A stretch of DNA of 5,576 nucleotides from Deltaproteobacteria bacterium (GCA_019309815.1 JAFDFO010000158.1:1-5576), one strand, 5' to 3'; positions 1-5,573 are shown, numbered from the stretch's first letter. The notes: generated by a model not told the origin, from the letters alone. Numbers and translations: made by a program.

Positions 1-270
1 CCCCACACGCGCGGTCGTCCCCACGACGTATTGAAAAGGAGCAAGGGCCGTTTCCAAATCTTCAAATACCTCCATCCCCTCCACAATGTCTGCTGCAAAG
101 TGCGTGGCTGTCTTGAGTATCCGCGTCAGATCGCAATCGCGAGGGTCCACCACTATGAAGCGACCAATCCCCATATTGCAGACCGCACGCGCTGCCGAGC
201 CGATGTTTTCAGGGTATCTGGGACGATGCAGGACTACAGCAATGTTGTCGAGATTCACCTGCACAGACAT
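1..270 (-). CDS. trmJ: TrmJ-type SPOUT RNA 2'-O-methyltransferase, N-terminal part (cut by window edge)
   Basis: Ninety codons are visible, from ATG at 270 to the left edge; the C-terminus lies outside the window. The protein opens with a beta strand (NIAVVLHRP) followed by the SPOUT/SpoU motif 1, PENIGSAARAVCNMG (about residues 20-34), then FIVVDP, and ends in VVGTTAR, which matches the VVGTSAR stretch of TrmJ. TrmJ is a cytoplasmic, SAM-dependent enzyme that 2'-O-methylates tRNA position 32. The SAM-binding trefoil knot would be in the missing C-terminal part, so tRNA versus rRNA specificity cannot be judged. The start is supported by AGGA at 279-282, 8 nt before the ATG. The gene begins 13 nt after the stop of the broken ndk and probably shares its transcript. 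The family is clear; TrmJ rather than a sister SpoU enzyme is likely but not certain. Confidence 0.82.
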   Translation of the reverse strand, partial: MSVQVNLDNIAVVLHRPRYPENIGSAARAVCNMGIGRFIVVDPRDCDLTRILKTATHFAADIVEGMEVFEDLETALAPFQYVVGTTARVG

Positions 271-283
271 GGGCTTAATCCTA

Positions 284-669
284 TCAGGCAAATATCTCCG
301 AGGCGTTGAAGAAGTAGTCAATTTCAAATGCTGCGGTCTCCGGGCTATCAGAGCCGTGAACCACATTTCTTCGACCGTCTGTGGCAAACTCCTGGCGTAT
401 TGTCCCCTCGGCAGCATCTTTGGGATTGGTGGCACCCATGAGCTTTCGGCTCTTTGTAATGACCTCTTCACCTTCAAGGACCATGACGATGGAAGGACCC
501 GAACACATCCTCTGTGCACCCCATAGAACTCTTCCGCCTGCTCCTTGGTCAGGTAAACCATTTTCATGGCGATGATCTTGAAACCTGCCTGCTCAAGGCG
601 TTTGATTACTTCGCCAATGAGACCCCTCGCAACAGCGTCCGGTTTAACGATCGTCAGCGTTCTTTCCAT
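284..669 (-). pseudogene. ndk: Nucleoside diphosphate kinase (canonical type) broken by an internal frameshifting deletion
   Basis: The ATG at 669 starts a typical Ndk N-terminus, MERTLTIVKPDAVARGLIG, which stays in frame for 53 codons to FYGVHR (511). The matching C-terminal half follows in another frame from 508 to the TGA at 284. It contains CSGPSIVMVLEGE, the GATNP loop and NVVHGSDSPE with the phosphohistidine. In canonical Ndk about 11 residues separate these parts (GKPFFDGLVEF in E. coli). Here only two bases lie between the R codon and the M codon. Adding 31 bp would restore 138 residues, the usual family length. The missing segment includes the Phe that stacks on the nucleotide base, so neither half should be active. 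Ndk equilibrates NTP and dNTP pools by a phosphohistidine ping-pong mechanism. The ATG at 508 would give only a 74-residue C-terminal fragment. A 31-bp loss is too large for an ordinary base-calling indel, but a misassembly cannot be excluded. Confidence 0.85.
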
Positions 670-801
670 AATTGGGTCAACCTTTCTGGGATTCTTTTGT
701 GAAGACGGGTGGTTCCGTAACAAAAAGGCGGGGACAAATCAAGCAAAAGCACCGGTTAGGGTTGAGTGAATGGGAGTCGATAGAAGTGGAAAGCGTAGCA
801 G

Positions 802-1308
802 TTAAGCCCAGTCAAGTCGTTTGACTTCTTCCAGTTCGATCTCTTGCACCGGATAGATGCGATAGACTACTTCCTTTGGCCGGAACCAGAGCTTTATTTC
901 TCTCTCTGCGTCTTCTGGATTAGCGGACGCATGGATGGCGTTTTCATAAATACCCGAAGTGGTGATTCTGCCATAGGCACCGCGAATGCTTCGTGGGTCT
1001 GCTTCTTCAGGATTCGTGTCCCCGCAGATCTCCCGCACCTTCTTTATGGCATCTTCTCCGTGGTAGACTAAAGCCATCACTCTTCTTCGTTCATGCAGCT
1101 CACCCATGATGTAATTGATCAATTCATCAAAGAAGGGCTCATCTTTCAGTTGGGCGTAATGTTCTTCAGCCAATTCTCTTGTTACAGCAACAATTCTTGC
1201 CGCAGCAATCTCGAGACGTGTTTCAGAGAGACGGCTCAGAATGTTACCGGTCAAAGACTTAGTTAAGCCGTCTGGTTTAATTAGTACAAGAGTCTGCTCA
1301 ATAGCCAT
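802..1308 (-). CDS. ndk: Nucleoside diphosphate kinase, divergent long form
   Basis: A complete 168-residue protein; canonical bacterial Ndk has about 140. It transfers gamma-phosphate from NTPs to NDPs in the cytoplasm. Expected active-site residues are visible: K11 in LIKPDG, Y51, F60 in DEPFF, T98 in GDTNP, R109 in SIRGAYG, N123 and the phosphorylatable H126 in NAIHASAN. It departs from the canonical form in three ways: HASANPEDA replaces HGSDSxEsA, a few extra residues sit around LHERRR (71-76), and a charged tail of about 25 residues follows the usual end (WFRPKEVVYR onward). It therefore belongs to an Ndk-like subgroup but looks catalytically complete. A weak AGGAA at 1321-1325 lies 12 nt before the ATG, and a strong promoter lies at 1355-1383. 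It is followed after 132 nt by the broken canonical ndk in the same direction, so this copy may now be the working kinase of the locus. Confidence 0.92.
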   Translation of the reverse strand: MAIEQTLVLIKPDGLTKSLTGNILSRLSETRLEIAAARIVAVTRELAEEHYAQLKDEPFFDELINYIMGELHERRRVMALVYHGEDAIKKVREICGDTNPEEADPRSIRGAYGRITTSGIYENAIHASANPEDAEREIKLWFRPKEVVYRIYPVQEIELEEVKRLDWA

Positions 1309-1354
1309 AATATTAGTCTATTCCTGACACATAAGAAGTTAGTTGAGTGGGGCG

Positions 1355-1383
1355 AATATAGGAGGTAAGCGTGTGGGTGTCAA
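1355..1383 (-). promoter_or_regulatory. Sigma-70-type promoter for the ndk-ndk-trmJ cluster
   Basis: On the minus strand a perfect -35 box TTGACA (1378-1383) is followed by an exactly 17-nt spacer and a TATATT -10 box (1355-1360; 5 of 6 matches to consensus). Transcription should start near 1348, giving a 5' leader of about 40 nt before the ATG at 1308. No second convincing promoter is seen in the 132-nt gap after this gene, so the downstream broken ndk and trmJ are probably read from here. Confidence 0.72.
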
Positions 1384-1556
1384 CGAAAAAACAATCCCCC
1401 TGCAGAGCTGTCTTGGAGTGCGCGGATGCTCGGCAACTTGCGGATATCCGGGTTGATGGCTGCATGGGAAAATGCTGAACTTAGCTCCGCTCCGCTCCGC
1501 AATTGGGCACGCAGTGTGATGTTCTCAAGCCGTCAGGCGCAACCTTCAGCGCTATA

Positions 1557-1585
1557 ATGGAATAGTGGAGTGATGGAATATTGGA
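1557..1585 (+). repeat. 8-bp TGGA-type tandem repeat, copy A
   Basis: About 3.6 degenerate units of an 8-bp motif with a TGGA core: ATGGAATA, GTGGAGTG, ATGGAATA, TTGGA. The same motif recurs at 2835-2871 on this strand and at 2907-2935 on the opposite strand. Translated, such tracts give spurious peptides rich in IPSLHYSII-like segments on the minus strand, so small open frames crossing them should not be taken as genes. Confidence 0.7.
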
Positions 1586-1613
1586 TTTACGGTGCGTCTG
1601 GTTGAAAAATATC

Positions 1614-1767
1614 ATGATCCATGAAATAGGTGAATCATGGATCGAAAGAACATCAATAGATAGACAAGCTCCACTATAAAGTTGAAAATGCATTACTTAA
1701 GTTGATTGAGTCTCTTCAGAAAAAACAGAAAGAAAAAGTTGGGGAAGACAGCCTTCAATCTCAATAG
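1614..1767 (+). pseudogene. Possible remnant of a small gene with a 4-bp duplication frameshift
   Basis: From ATG at 1614 a frame reads MIHEIGESWIERTSID and then hits a stop at 1677. Near 1657 the sequence contains ATAG twice in tandem. Collapsing this to one copy joins the frame to KLHYKVENALLKLIESLQKK and onward to a TAG at 1765-1767, giving a 49-residue charged, amphipathic peptide. I do not recognise a family and there is no clear ribosome binding site. The evidence is only that the repaired reading looks protein-like. A chance open frame is an equally good explanation. Confidence 0.2.
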
Positions 1768-1779
1768 GCCTATGAAGGC
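1751..1779. repeat. Nested palindrome / hairpin
   Basis: Arms GCCTTCA (1751-1757) and TGAAGGC (1773-1779) are perfectly complementary. The enclosed loop contains the 10-bp palindrome ATAGGCCTAT (1764-1773), which overlaps the right arm by one base. No U-run follows, so it is not a standard intrinsic terminator. Confidence 0.45.
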
Positions 1780-1865
1780 AGCAAAAACAGGCTGTCGCCG
1801 AAAGACTAACGAATGCAATGGATTATAGAGTTTCCGAGACGTAATTAGGGGGTATCCGATACACT

Positions 1866-1893
1866 TTGCAGGGTTTTCCTGATATGGTAAATA
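1866..1893 (+). promoter_or_regulatory. Weak promoter candidate for the isoaspartate methyltransferase gene
   Basis: TTGCAG (1866-1871), a 16-nt spacer and TAAATA (1888-1893) preceded by TG at 1885-1886 form an extended -10 arrangement. A start near 1900 would place all four hairpins of 1925-2039 in a 5' leader of about 190 nt. Both hexamers match consensus poorly, so this is tentative. Confidence 0.25.
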
Positions 1894-1924
1894 CAGCCTG
1901 TCCTGCATCAGACGGAGTCAACGA

Positions 1925-2039
1925 CCACCCGCATAGCGGGTGGCTTGGATTTCCGCCATAGGCGGAAAAACAAAAGCACGAATGTGCTTCCATCGTTGTG
2001 TTTGTCACCGCGTGCAAAGCACGCGGTTTGAAACAAACA
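1925..2039. repeat. Array of four hairpins (REP/IS200-like element suspected)
   Basis: Four perfect or near-perfect stems occur in 115 bp. H1 is CCACCCGC-ATA-GCGGGTGG (1925-1943). H2 is TTTCCGCC-ATA-GGCGGAAA (1950-1968). H3 is AAGCAC-GAAT-GTGCTT (1974-1989). H4 is ACCGCGTGC-AAA-GCACGCGGT (2007-2027), flanked by an outer stem TGTTTGT/ACAAACA (1999-2005 and 2033-2039). H1 and H2 share the ATA loop and a related CCGC/GCGG core. None is followed by a clear U-run. Such hairpins resemble REP sequences or the folded ends of IS200/IS605-type elements mobilised by Y1 transposases, but no transposase is present in the window. The array ends 50 bp before the methyltransferase ATG, so it could also act in that gene's leader. 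Confidence 0.75.
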
Positions 2040-2089
2040 ATCATGCGACCAGCCACAGAAAATCAAGAAACCCACGGGTTGATAATCAA

Positions 2090-2830
2090 ATGAAAGAACT
2101 TGGAAATCGCTGTGCGGCCATTCTTGGGTTTATATGCATCATAGCAGGGTGCCTGTTCCCGGCCCGCTGTGCGTTTTGTGAATCCCCGGATCAGTATGAT
2201 AAAGCCCGCCAGAAGATGGTTTTGAACCAGCTTAAAGAACGGGACATTACCGATCCCAAGGTCCTTGACGTCATGGGTACGGTCAAGCGCCATCTTTTCA
2301 TAAGTCGCCGGTATCGTTCACAGGCATACGCCGATCACCCGCTCCCTATTGCGGAAGGTCAAACCATCTCTCAGCCGTACATCGTGGCCTTGATGACGCA
2401 AATACTGGATGTGAAACCTGGCGAAAGGGTTCTTGAAATAGGGACCGGCTCGGGTTATCAGGCGGCAGTACTGAGTTATTTCACGGACCAGGTCTGGAGC
2501 ATTGAAATTCGAAAGGACCTGGCTCGTGATGCCACAGAGCGCCTCAAGGCGTTAGGATATGAGAAGGTTGAGGTGAAACACGGTGACGGGTATTTTGGGT
2601 GGCCGGAACATGCGCCCTTTGATGCCATCATAGTCACGGCAGCAGCCAATCATGTTGCACCGCCCCTGATAGACCAACTCAAGATGGGCGGACGACTTCT
2701 GATCCCCTTGGGAAGTACCACTTACTATCAATCCCTCACCAAGATCACCAAGACTCCACAGGGAAAAGAAGTGGAACACCTACTCGGTGTTGCCTTCGTG
2801 CCGATGGTAGGAAAAATACTAAAAGAATAA
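2090..2830 (+). CDS. pcm: Protein-L-isoaspartate O-methyltransferase with N-terminal export signal
   Basis: A 246-residue PIMT; cytosolic relatives have about 210-230. The enzyme methylates isoaspartyl residues with SAM to start repair of damaged proteins. Visible family motifs are QTISQP (91-96), SAM-binding motif I LEIGTGSGYQ (115-124), HGDG (164-167), FDAIIVTAA (178-186) and the C-terminal FVPMVG (236-241). The usual N-terminal helix pattern YDKARQKMVLNQLKERDI begins near residue 36. Before it lies MKELGNR, a hydrophobic stretch and IAGC at 18-21, which fits a lipobox, or else a signal peptide cleaved near residue 30. The start at 2090 is preferred because the upstream in-frame ATG at 1940 lies inside a hairpin and would add 50 residues of repeat translation. 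Starting at ATG 2216 would remove part of the conserved helix. No good Shine-Dalgarno is seen. The family is certain; export is inferred. Confidence 0.93.
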   Translation: MKELGNRCAAILGFICIIAGCLFPARCAFCESPDQYDKARQKMVLNQLKERDITDPKVLDVMGTVKRHLFISRRYRSQAYADHPLPIAEGQTISQPYIVALMTQILDVKPGERVLEIGTGSGYQAAVLSYFTDQVWSIEIRKDLARDATERLKALGYEKVEVKHGDGYFGWPEHAPFDAIIVTAAANHVAPPLIDQLKMGGRLLIPLGSTTYYQSLTKITKTPQGKEVEHLLGVAFVPMVGKILKE

Positions 2831-2834
2831 AAGA

Positions 2835-2871
2835 TTGGAATGATGGAATAATGGAGTGTTGGAATAATGGG
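2835..2871 (+). repeat. 8-bp TGGA-type tandem repeat, copy B
   Basis: About 4.6 units: TTGGAATG, ATGGAATA, ATGGAGTG, TTGGAATA, ATGGG. The tract begins 5 bp after the pcm stop codon. It forms the left arm of the long inverted repeat with copy C. Confidence 0.75.
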
Positions 2872-2941
2872 TTTAAGAACAAACGGTGACGGAGCTCTGG
2901 TCTCTTTCCAGTACTCCAATACTCCATCACTCCATCACCCC
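2837..2941. terminator. Long imperfect hairpin between convergent genes, likely bidirectional terminator
   Basis: Arms 2837-2871 and 2907-2941 pair over 35 positions with 27 Watson-Crick and 2 G-U pairs, enclosing a 35-nt loop. On the plus strand the stem is followed by a U-rich stretch (TTTTGTTT, 2946-2953). On the minus strand it is followed by TCTTTTATTCTTTTAG (2820-2835). This suits termination of pcm from the left and of the membrane-protein gene from the right. The stem is longer and more mismatched than a textbook intrinsic terminator because it is made from repeat copies in opposite orientation. Confidence 0.5.
2907..2935 (-). repeat. 8-bp TGGA-type tandem repeat, copy C, overlapping a gene end
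   Basis: Read on the minus strand the units are ATGGAGTG, ATGGAGTA, TTGGAGTA and CTGGA. The first unit overlaps the 3' end of the membrane-protein gene: its last codons (GTG ATG GAG TGA) fall in the tract, so the repeat supplies the stop codon at 2927-2929. Confidence 0.7.
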
Positions 2942-5386
2942 AGTGTTTTGTTTCCCCCCACCCATCATCTTCCATAACACCACCACCGCCAGGCCGTAAG
3001 CCCCCGCCGCCACACACAGGACAATCGTAAATCCTGCGCTGAGGGCTATCAGCACGGCCAGGACGGACCCCACCACCGAGACACTGGCGTTCACAGCCCA
3101 TGCCCATGGAATGGCATGTTCAAAACGTCGGCTCAACACCCTTACACCCATGGGGAAAAACATTCCCATCATGAATCCTAGAGGCAAGAGGGCAAAAAAA
3201 GTAACGCCATAGCGCATCCATAGAGGCCACACGATAGCCGCCGTCAATACGCCATGCAGCAGGAAGGCGTATACGATGAGTAATATGGGGGTCATGACCA
3301 AGACAGGGATACTACACAGGGACTTCTTCGGTAGGATCTCACGATTGTCCTTCGGAAAAGGGACCTTCCTGGAACAATAGCTTCCAAGGGCAGAAGTTAC
3401 GAGGATCGAAAAGAGGACTGCTGAAAAAGCATACACCGGCCTTGCCAGAAACAGAACAAAGTGCTGGATCAGACAAATCTCGGTGAGCATGAAGGCCATC
3501 CCGATCAGGGCAAAGTATGCCAGAAACCATGACGAAGCCGGACGCCCTGCCTTTCTCAATGGCAAGCAAATCAGAAGGATGCAGATCGCGACGGCCTGAA
3601 CAAAGACCAGATGCACCAGGTAGCCTCCCTCCAGAAACAACTGCCATTTGTCGCCCACAGCACGGTACAAAGGAACGACCTTGTCAATCCTGAAGTTATG
3701 ATAGAAAAAAGGCCTGTCATCCGTAACCGGACGGACATCAAAGAGATAGGCATCGTGGAAGGCCTCCCTGGTGGCCGGGTCTATGACTTTCTGCGTCATC
3801 TCATGGTAAAGAGGATCTGGGAAACGGTTGTATTGGTTAGCCTCCTCGTCAGGCATTCCAGGATAATAGACAAGATCAAAACGGTGCTGACTGCAAAATC
3901 CCTTCATCCGGTCGATTTCTTGCGGTCCAAAGGGGCTTCTTTTGACAAGAAGCGTGAAGGTCCCCCAACTCCTGACAGCCGCAATATATTGGGCCGAATG
4001 CTCCACTCCCAGGGCCTCAAGGGCCGCACATCCCAGGGTTACGAGCCTTAGTTCGTGTCTGGGCGGTGGCAAAAGATACTTCGTCACTGCCAGGACCCCT
4101 TCGGGTGTGAGTGCGCTGATGTAGGTCTTGAAGGCCTCAACCGTAAGGGTGTAATCCTCGGAGAGGCCGTAGAGCCCGGAAGAAGTCGCCCCGAGGGTGT
4201 TTGTCAGAGGGAGTTGAATCACGTCAAAACGATCCCCGGTTCTAAGAAGAAAGCTCCTCGCCTGCTCCTCCACAGCCGCGGCCCGATCCTCGTAAAGATT
4301 GCCGGCAAATTCCTTAAGCGAATCCTCCATAACCCGGAGCACAAGGGGGTTGGCGTGTGTGGTCACAATCTTTCCAGCACCGTTATGACGGGCCACGAGG
4401 ACGTCGAGCCCACCCAAGGGCTCGACAATCAGCACGTGGTCGGCCTTGCTGATCACATAAGGCAGCGAAGAGGGAAGTGATGCCGCAAATGCTAAAGGAG
4501 CCATATCCCCCGTGAAATGGGTCACCGCATTGAGGTGCCCGGCGTCTATACAAAGGCCCAGTTGCTGCGGGAGCCTGCCCTGGAACTCCAGGCTGAGACC
4601 CGGTGCAAAGCGGATCGCCTTGCTCTCAATAACGTCAAGTCTGGTTGTGGGATCCCATCGGGTTTCCAGGATGCGGGCCTCCGGGTATCTCAAGGCCACC
4701 TTCAGGGCCTTGTAAGGCGAAATCTTGAGGTCAAGGAATCCAGGCCTTGTGATGAGAAGGGCGCACACGATTAGCGTCCAGGGCCCCCGCACGAGATTCA
4801 GTTTCCACCCCCCGGACCTGAAGGCCAGCGAGGCCAATATAGATAGGAGACAGACGGAAAATACGGTTCCTGCCTCCCCGGCAGAGGTATATGTCAGAAA
4901 CACAACTGCGCAGCCGAGACCTGCACCGCATAAGTCCCAGGCATACAGCCGGTTCACAGCCTCTGCCCTGCTCGTGTAAACAAGCGCAAGGATCATACCT
5001 GCAAAGAAGAACGGAATGGCCAGCACACCGTAGTAGGCCAGAAGATAGACCCACTGATAGCGGTCCCACATAATACGGGCCGGGTCGAAAGGGATCATGT
5101 TTGAGGACCAGTAGGCAGCCAGCGTGGCTAAGGAAAAAGAAAGCGCCAGACATGCCAAAGTCGGGCGCAGAGGGAGCGTTCTCATCCTTGGGACCATCAT
5201 CAAGAATGTCCCGCTTGCCCCAAAACCGAGAAAGGCAACGCTCACGACCATGAAGGCAAAGTGGTGCCAGAGTGCCACAGAAAACAGGCGCATGAGGCAA
5301 ACCTGAAGCATCAGCGTAGCCAGCGAAGTCAAGCCCACACCAGCAAAGAGACCGGGTCCTAACAGGTGTTTGTCGTTTTCATTCAT
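2927..5386 (-). CDS. Multi-pass membrane protein with spermidine-synthase-like (SpeE-type) domain
   Basis: An 819-residue protein in three parts. An N-terminal block of about six or seven transmembrane helices spans roughly residues 12-214. A soluble Rossmann-like methyltransferase/SpeE-fold domain spans roughly 225-560. A C-terminal block of about six or seven helices spans roughly 589-806. Domain marks include VLIVEPLGGLDVL (motif I region, GGLD at 325-328), FDVIQLPLTNTLGATSSG (387-404), a SEDYTLTVEAF helix and TDDRPFFYHNF (555-565). This architecture matches membrane-bound spermidine-synthase-like proteins of unknown substrate. Compared with E. coli SpeE, the YDVI..D..D region has Pro393 and Asn396 where the Asp residues lie, so aminopropyltransferase activity is doubtful. 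ATG at 5386 was chosen; TTG at 5404 would add six residues, and neither has a Shine-Dalgarno. The protein should sit in the inner membrane. It converges with pcm, with no evident functional link. Confidence 0.85.
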   Translation of the reverse strand: MNENDKHLLGPGLFAGVGLTSLATLMLQVCLMRLFSVALWHHFAFMVVSVAFLGFGASGTFLMMVPRMRTLPLRPTLACLALSFSLATLAAYWSSNMIPFDPARIMWDRYQWVYLLAYYGVLAIPFFFAGMILALVYTSRAEAVNRLYAWDLCGAGLGCAVVFLTYTSAGEAGTVFSVCLLSILASLAFRSGGWKLNLVRGPWTLIVCALLITRPGFLDLKISPYKALKVALRYPEARILETRWDPTTRLDVIESKAIRFAPGLSLEFQGRLPQQLGLCIDAGHLNAVTHFTGDMAPLAFAASLPSSLPYVISKADHVLIVEPLGGLDVLVARHNGAGKIVTTHANPLVLRVMEDSLKEFAGNLYEDRAAAVEEQARSFLLRTGDRFDVIQLPLTNTLGATSSGLYGLSEDYTLTVEAFKTYISALTPEGVLAVTKYLLPPPRHELRLVTLGCAALEALGVEHSAQYIAAVRSWGTFTLLVKRSPFGPQEIDRMKGFCSQHRFDLVYYPGMPDEEANQYNRFPDPLYHEMTQKVIDPATREAFHDAYLFDVRPVTDDRPFFYHNFRIDKVVPLYRAVGDKWQLFLEGGYLVHLVFVQAVAICILLICLPLRKAGRPASSWFLAYFALIGMAFMLTEICLIQHFVLFLARPVYAFSAVLFSILVTSALGSYCSRKVPFPKDNREILPKKSLCSIPVLVMTPILLIVYAFLLHGVLTAAIVWPLWMRYGVTFFALLPLGFMMGMFFPMGVRVLSRRFEHAIPWAWAVNASVSVVGSVLAVLIALSAGFTIVLCVAAGAYGLAVVVLWKMMGGGKQNTGVME

Positions 5387-5555
5387 GGCTGCGAAAAAAT
5401 GCAAGGATTAGAGCGGTTGTCAAAAATATGTTCCGTTTCGAACCATGTTTGAGGAGCTGGCGGGGGGTATCTCTTTTTGAAGTCAGGTCACCGAATATTT
5501 CCTGACAGGTACCACGACGGCACGGATCTTCTACACAGCCTTGACCCATGTACAA

Positions 5556-5573
5556 ACACGCTACCAAGCGTGT
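5556..5573. repeat. Small hairpin at the right edge
   Basis: Perfect 7-bp arms ACACGCT (5556-5562) and AGCGTGT (5567-5573) enclose a 4-nt loop. On the minus strand the stem is followed by TTGT, a short U-rich run, so it may be the end of a transcript from a gene beyond the window. Between it and the membrane-protein start I recognise nothing else with confidence. Confidence 0.35.

Larger units (their letters stand above)
1309..2089. other. Gene-poor 780-bp spacer with repeats, palindromes and possible coding debris
   Basis: No intact gene is supported here. From left to right it holds the ndk promoter (1355-1383); AGGAGG at 1360-1365 followed by two tiny overlapping GTG frames on the plus strand (1371-1478 and 1373-1456); a 10-bp palindrome CGGATATCCG (1441-1450); three tandem copies of GCTCC (1484-1498); an 8-bp repeat tract (1557-1585); a 9-bp inverted repeat GATCCATGA/TCATGGATC (1616-1624 and 1635-1643); a frameshifted coding-like stretch (1614-1767); nested palindromes (1751-1779); a 9-bp inverted pair ACAGGCTGT/ACAGCCTGT (1787-1795 and 1893-1901); a weak plus-strand promoter candidate (1866-1893); and the four-hairpin array (1925-2039). 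No tRNA or rRNA signature was seen. The mixture looks like a decayed or element-invaded spacer. Confidence 0.6.

Noticed and set aside
1484..1498. GCTCC x3 tandem repeat as a CRISPR or functional repeat
   Set aside because: Three 5-bp units without spacers are too short to signify more than local slippage.
1553..1558. Consensus TATAAT on the plus strand
   Set aside because: No -35-like hexamer at 16-18 nt upstream, and no gene follows it directly. The match overlaps the edge of the repeat tract.
1481..1693. Minus-strand 70-residue open frame
   Set aside because: It reads across the 8-bp repeat tract (IPSLHYSII-like peptide), has no ribosome binding site and shows no recognisable domain.
1940..2089. 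In-frame N-terminal extension of pcm from ATG 1940
   Set aside because: Its 50 residues translate hairpins H1-H4 and do not resemble any PIMT N-terminus. The ATG at 2090 gives a sensible signal sequence.
2728..3107. Two minus-strand open frames (2728-2919 and 2745-3107)
   Set aside because: They are shadows of pcm, the repeat hairpin and the membrane-protein gene; their sequence is repeat translation plus out-of-frame gene.
3611..4774. Several plus-strand open frames of 60-146 residues opposite the membrane-protein gene
   Set aside because: They are antisense shadows of a long, well-supported coding region and contain no recognisable domains.
5395..5423. TTGACA (5418-5423) as a promoter for the membrane-protein gene
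   Set aside because: The hexamer at the 17-nt spacing is ATTTTT, a poor -10, and transcription would start almost at the ATG.
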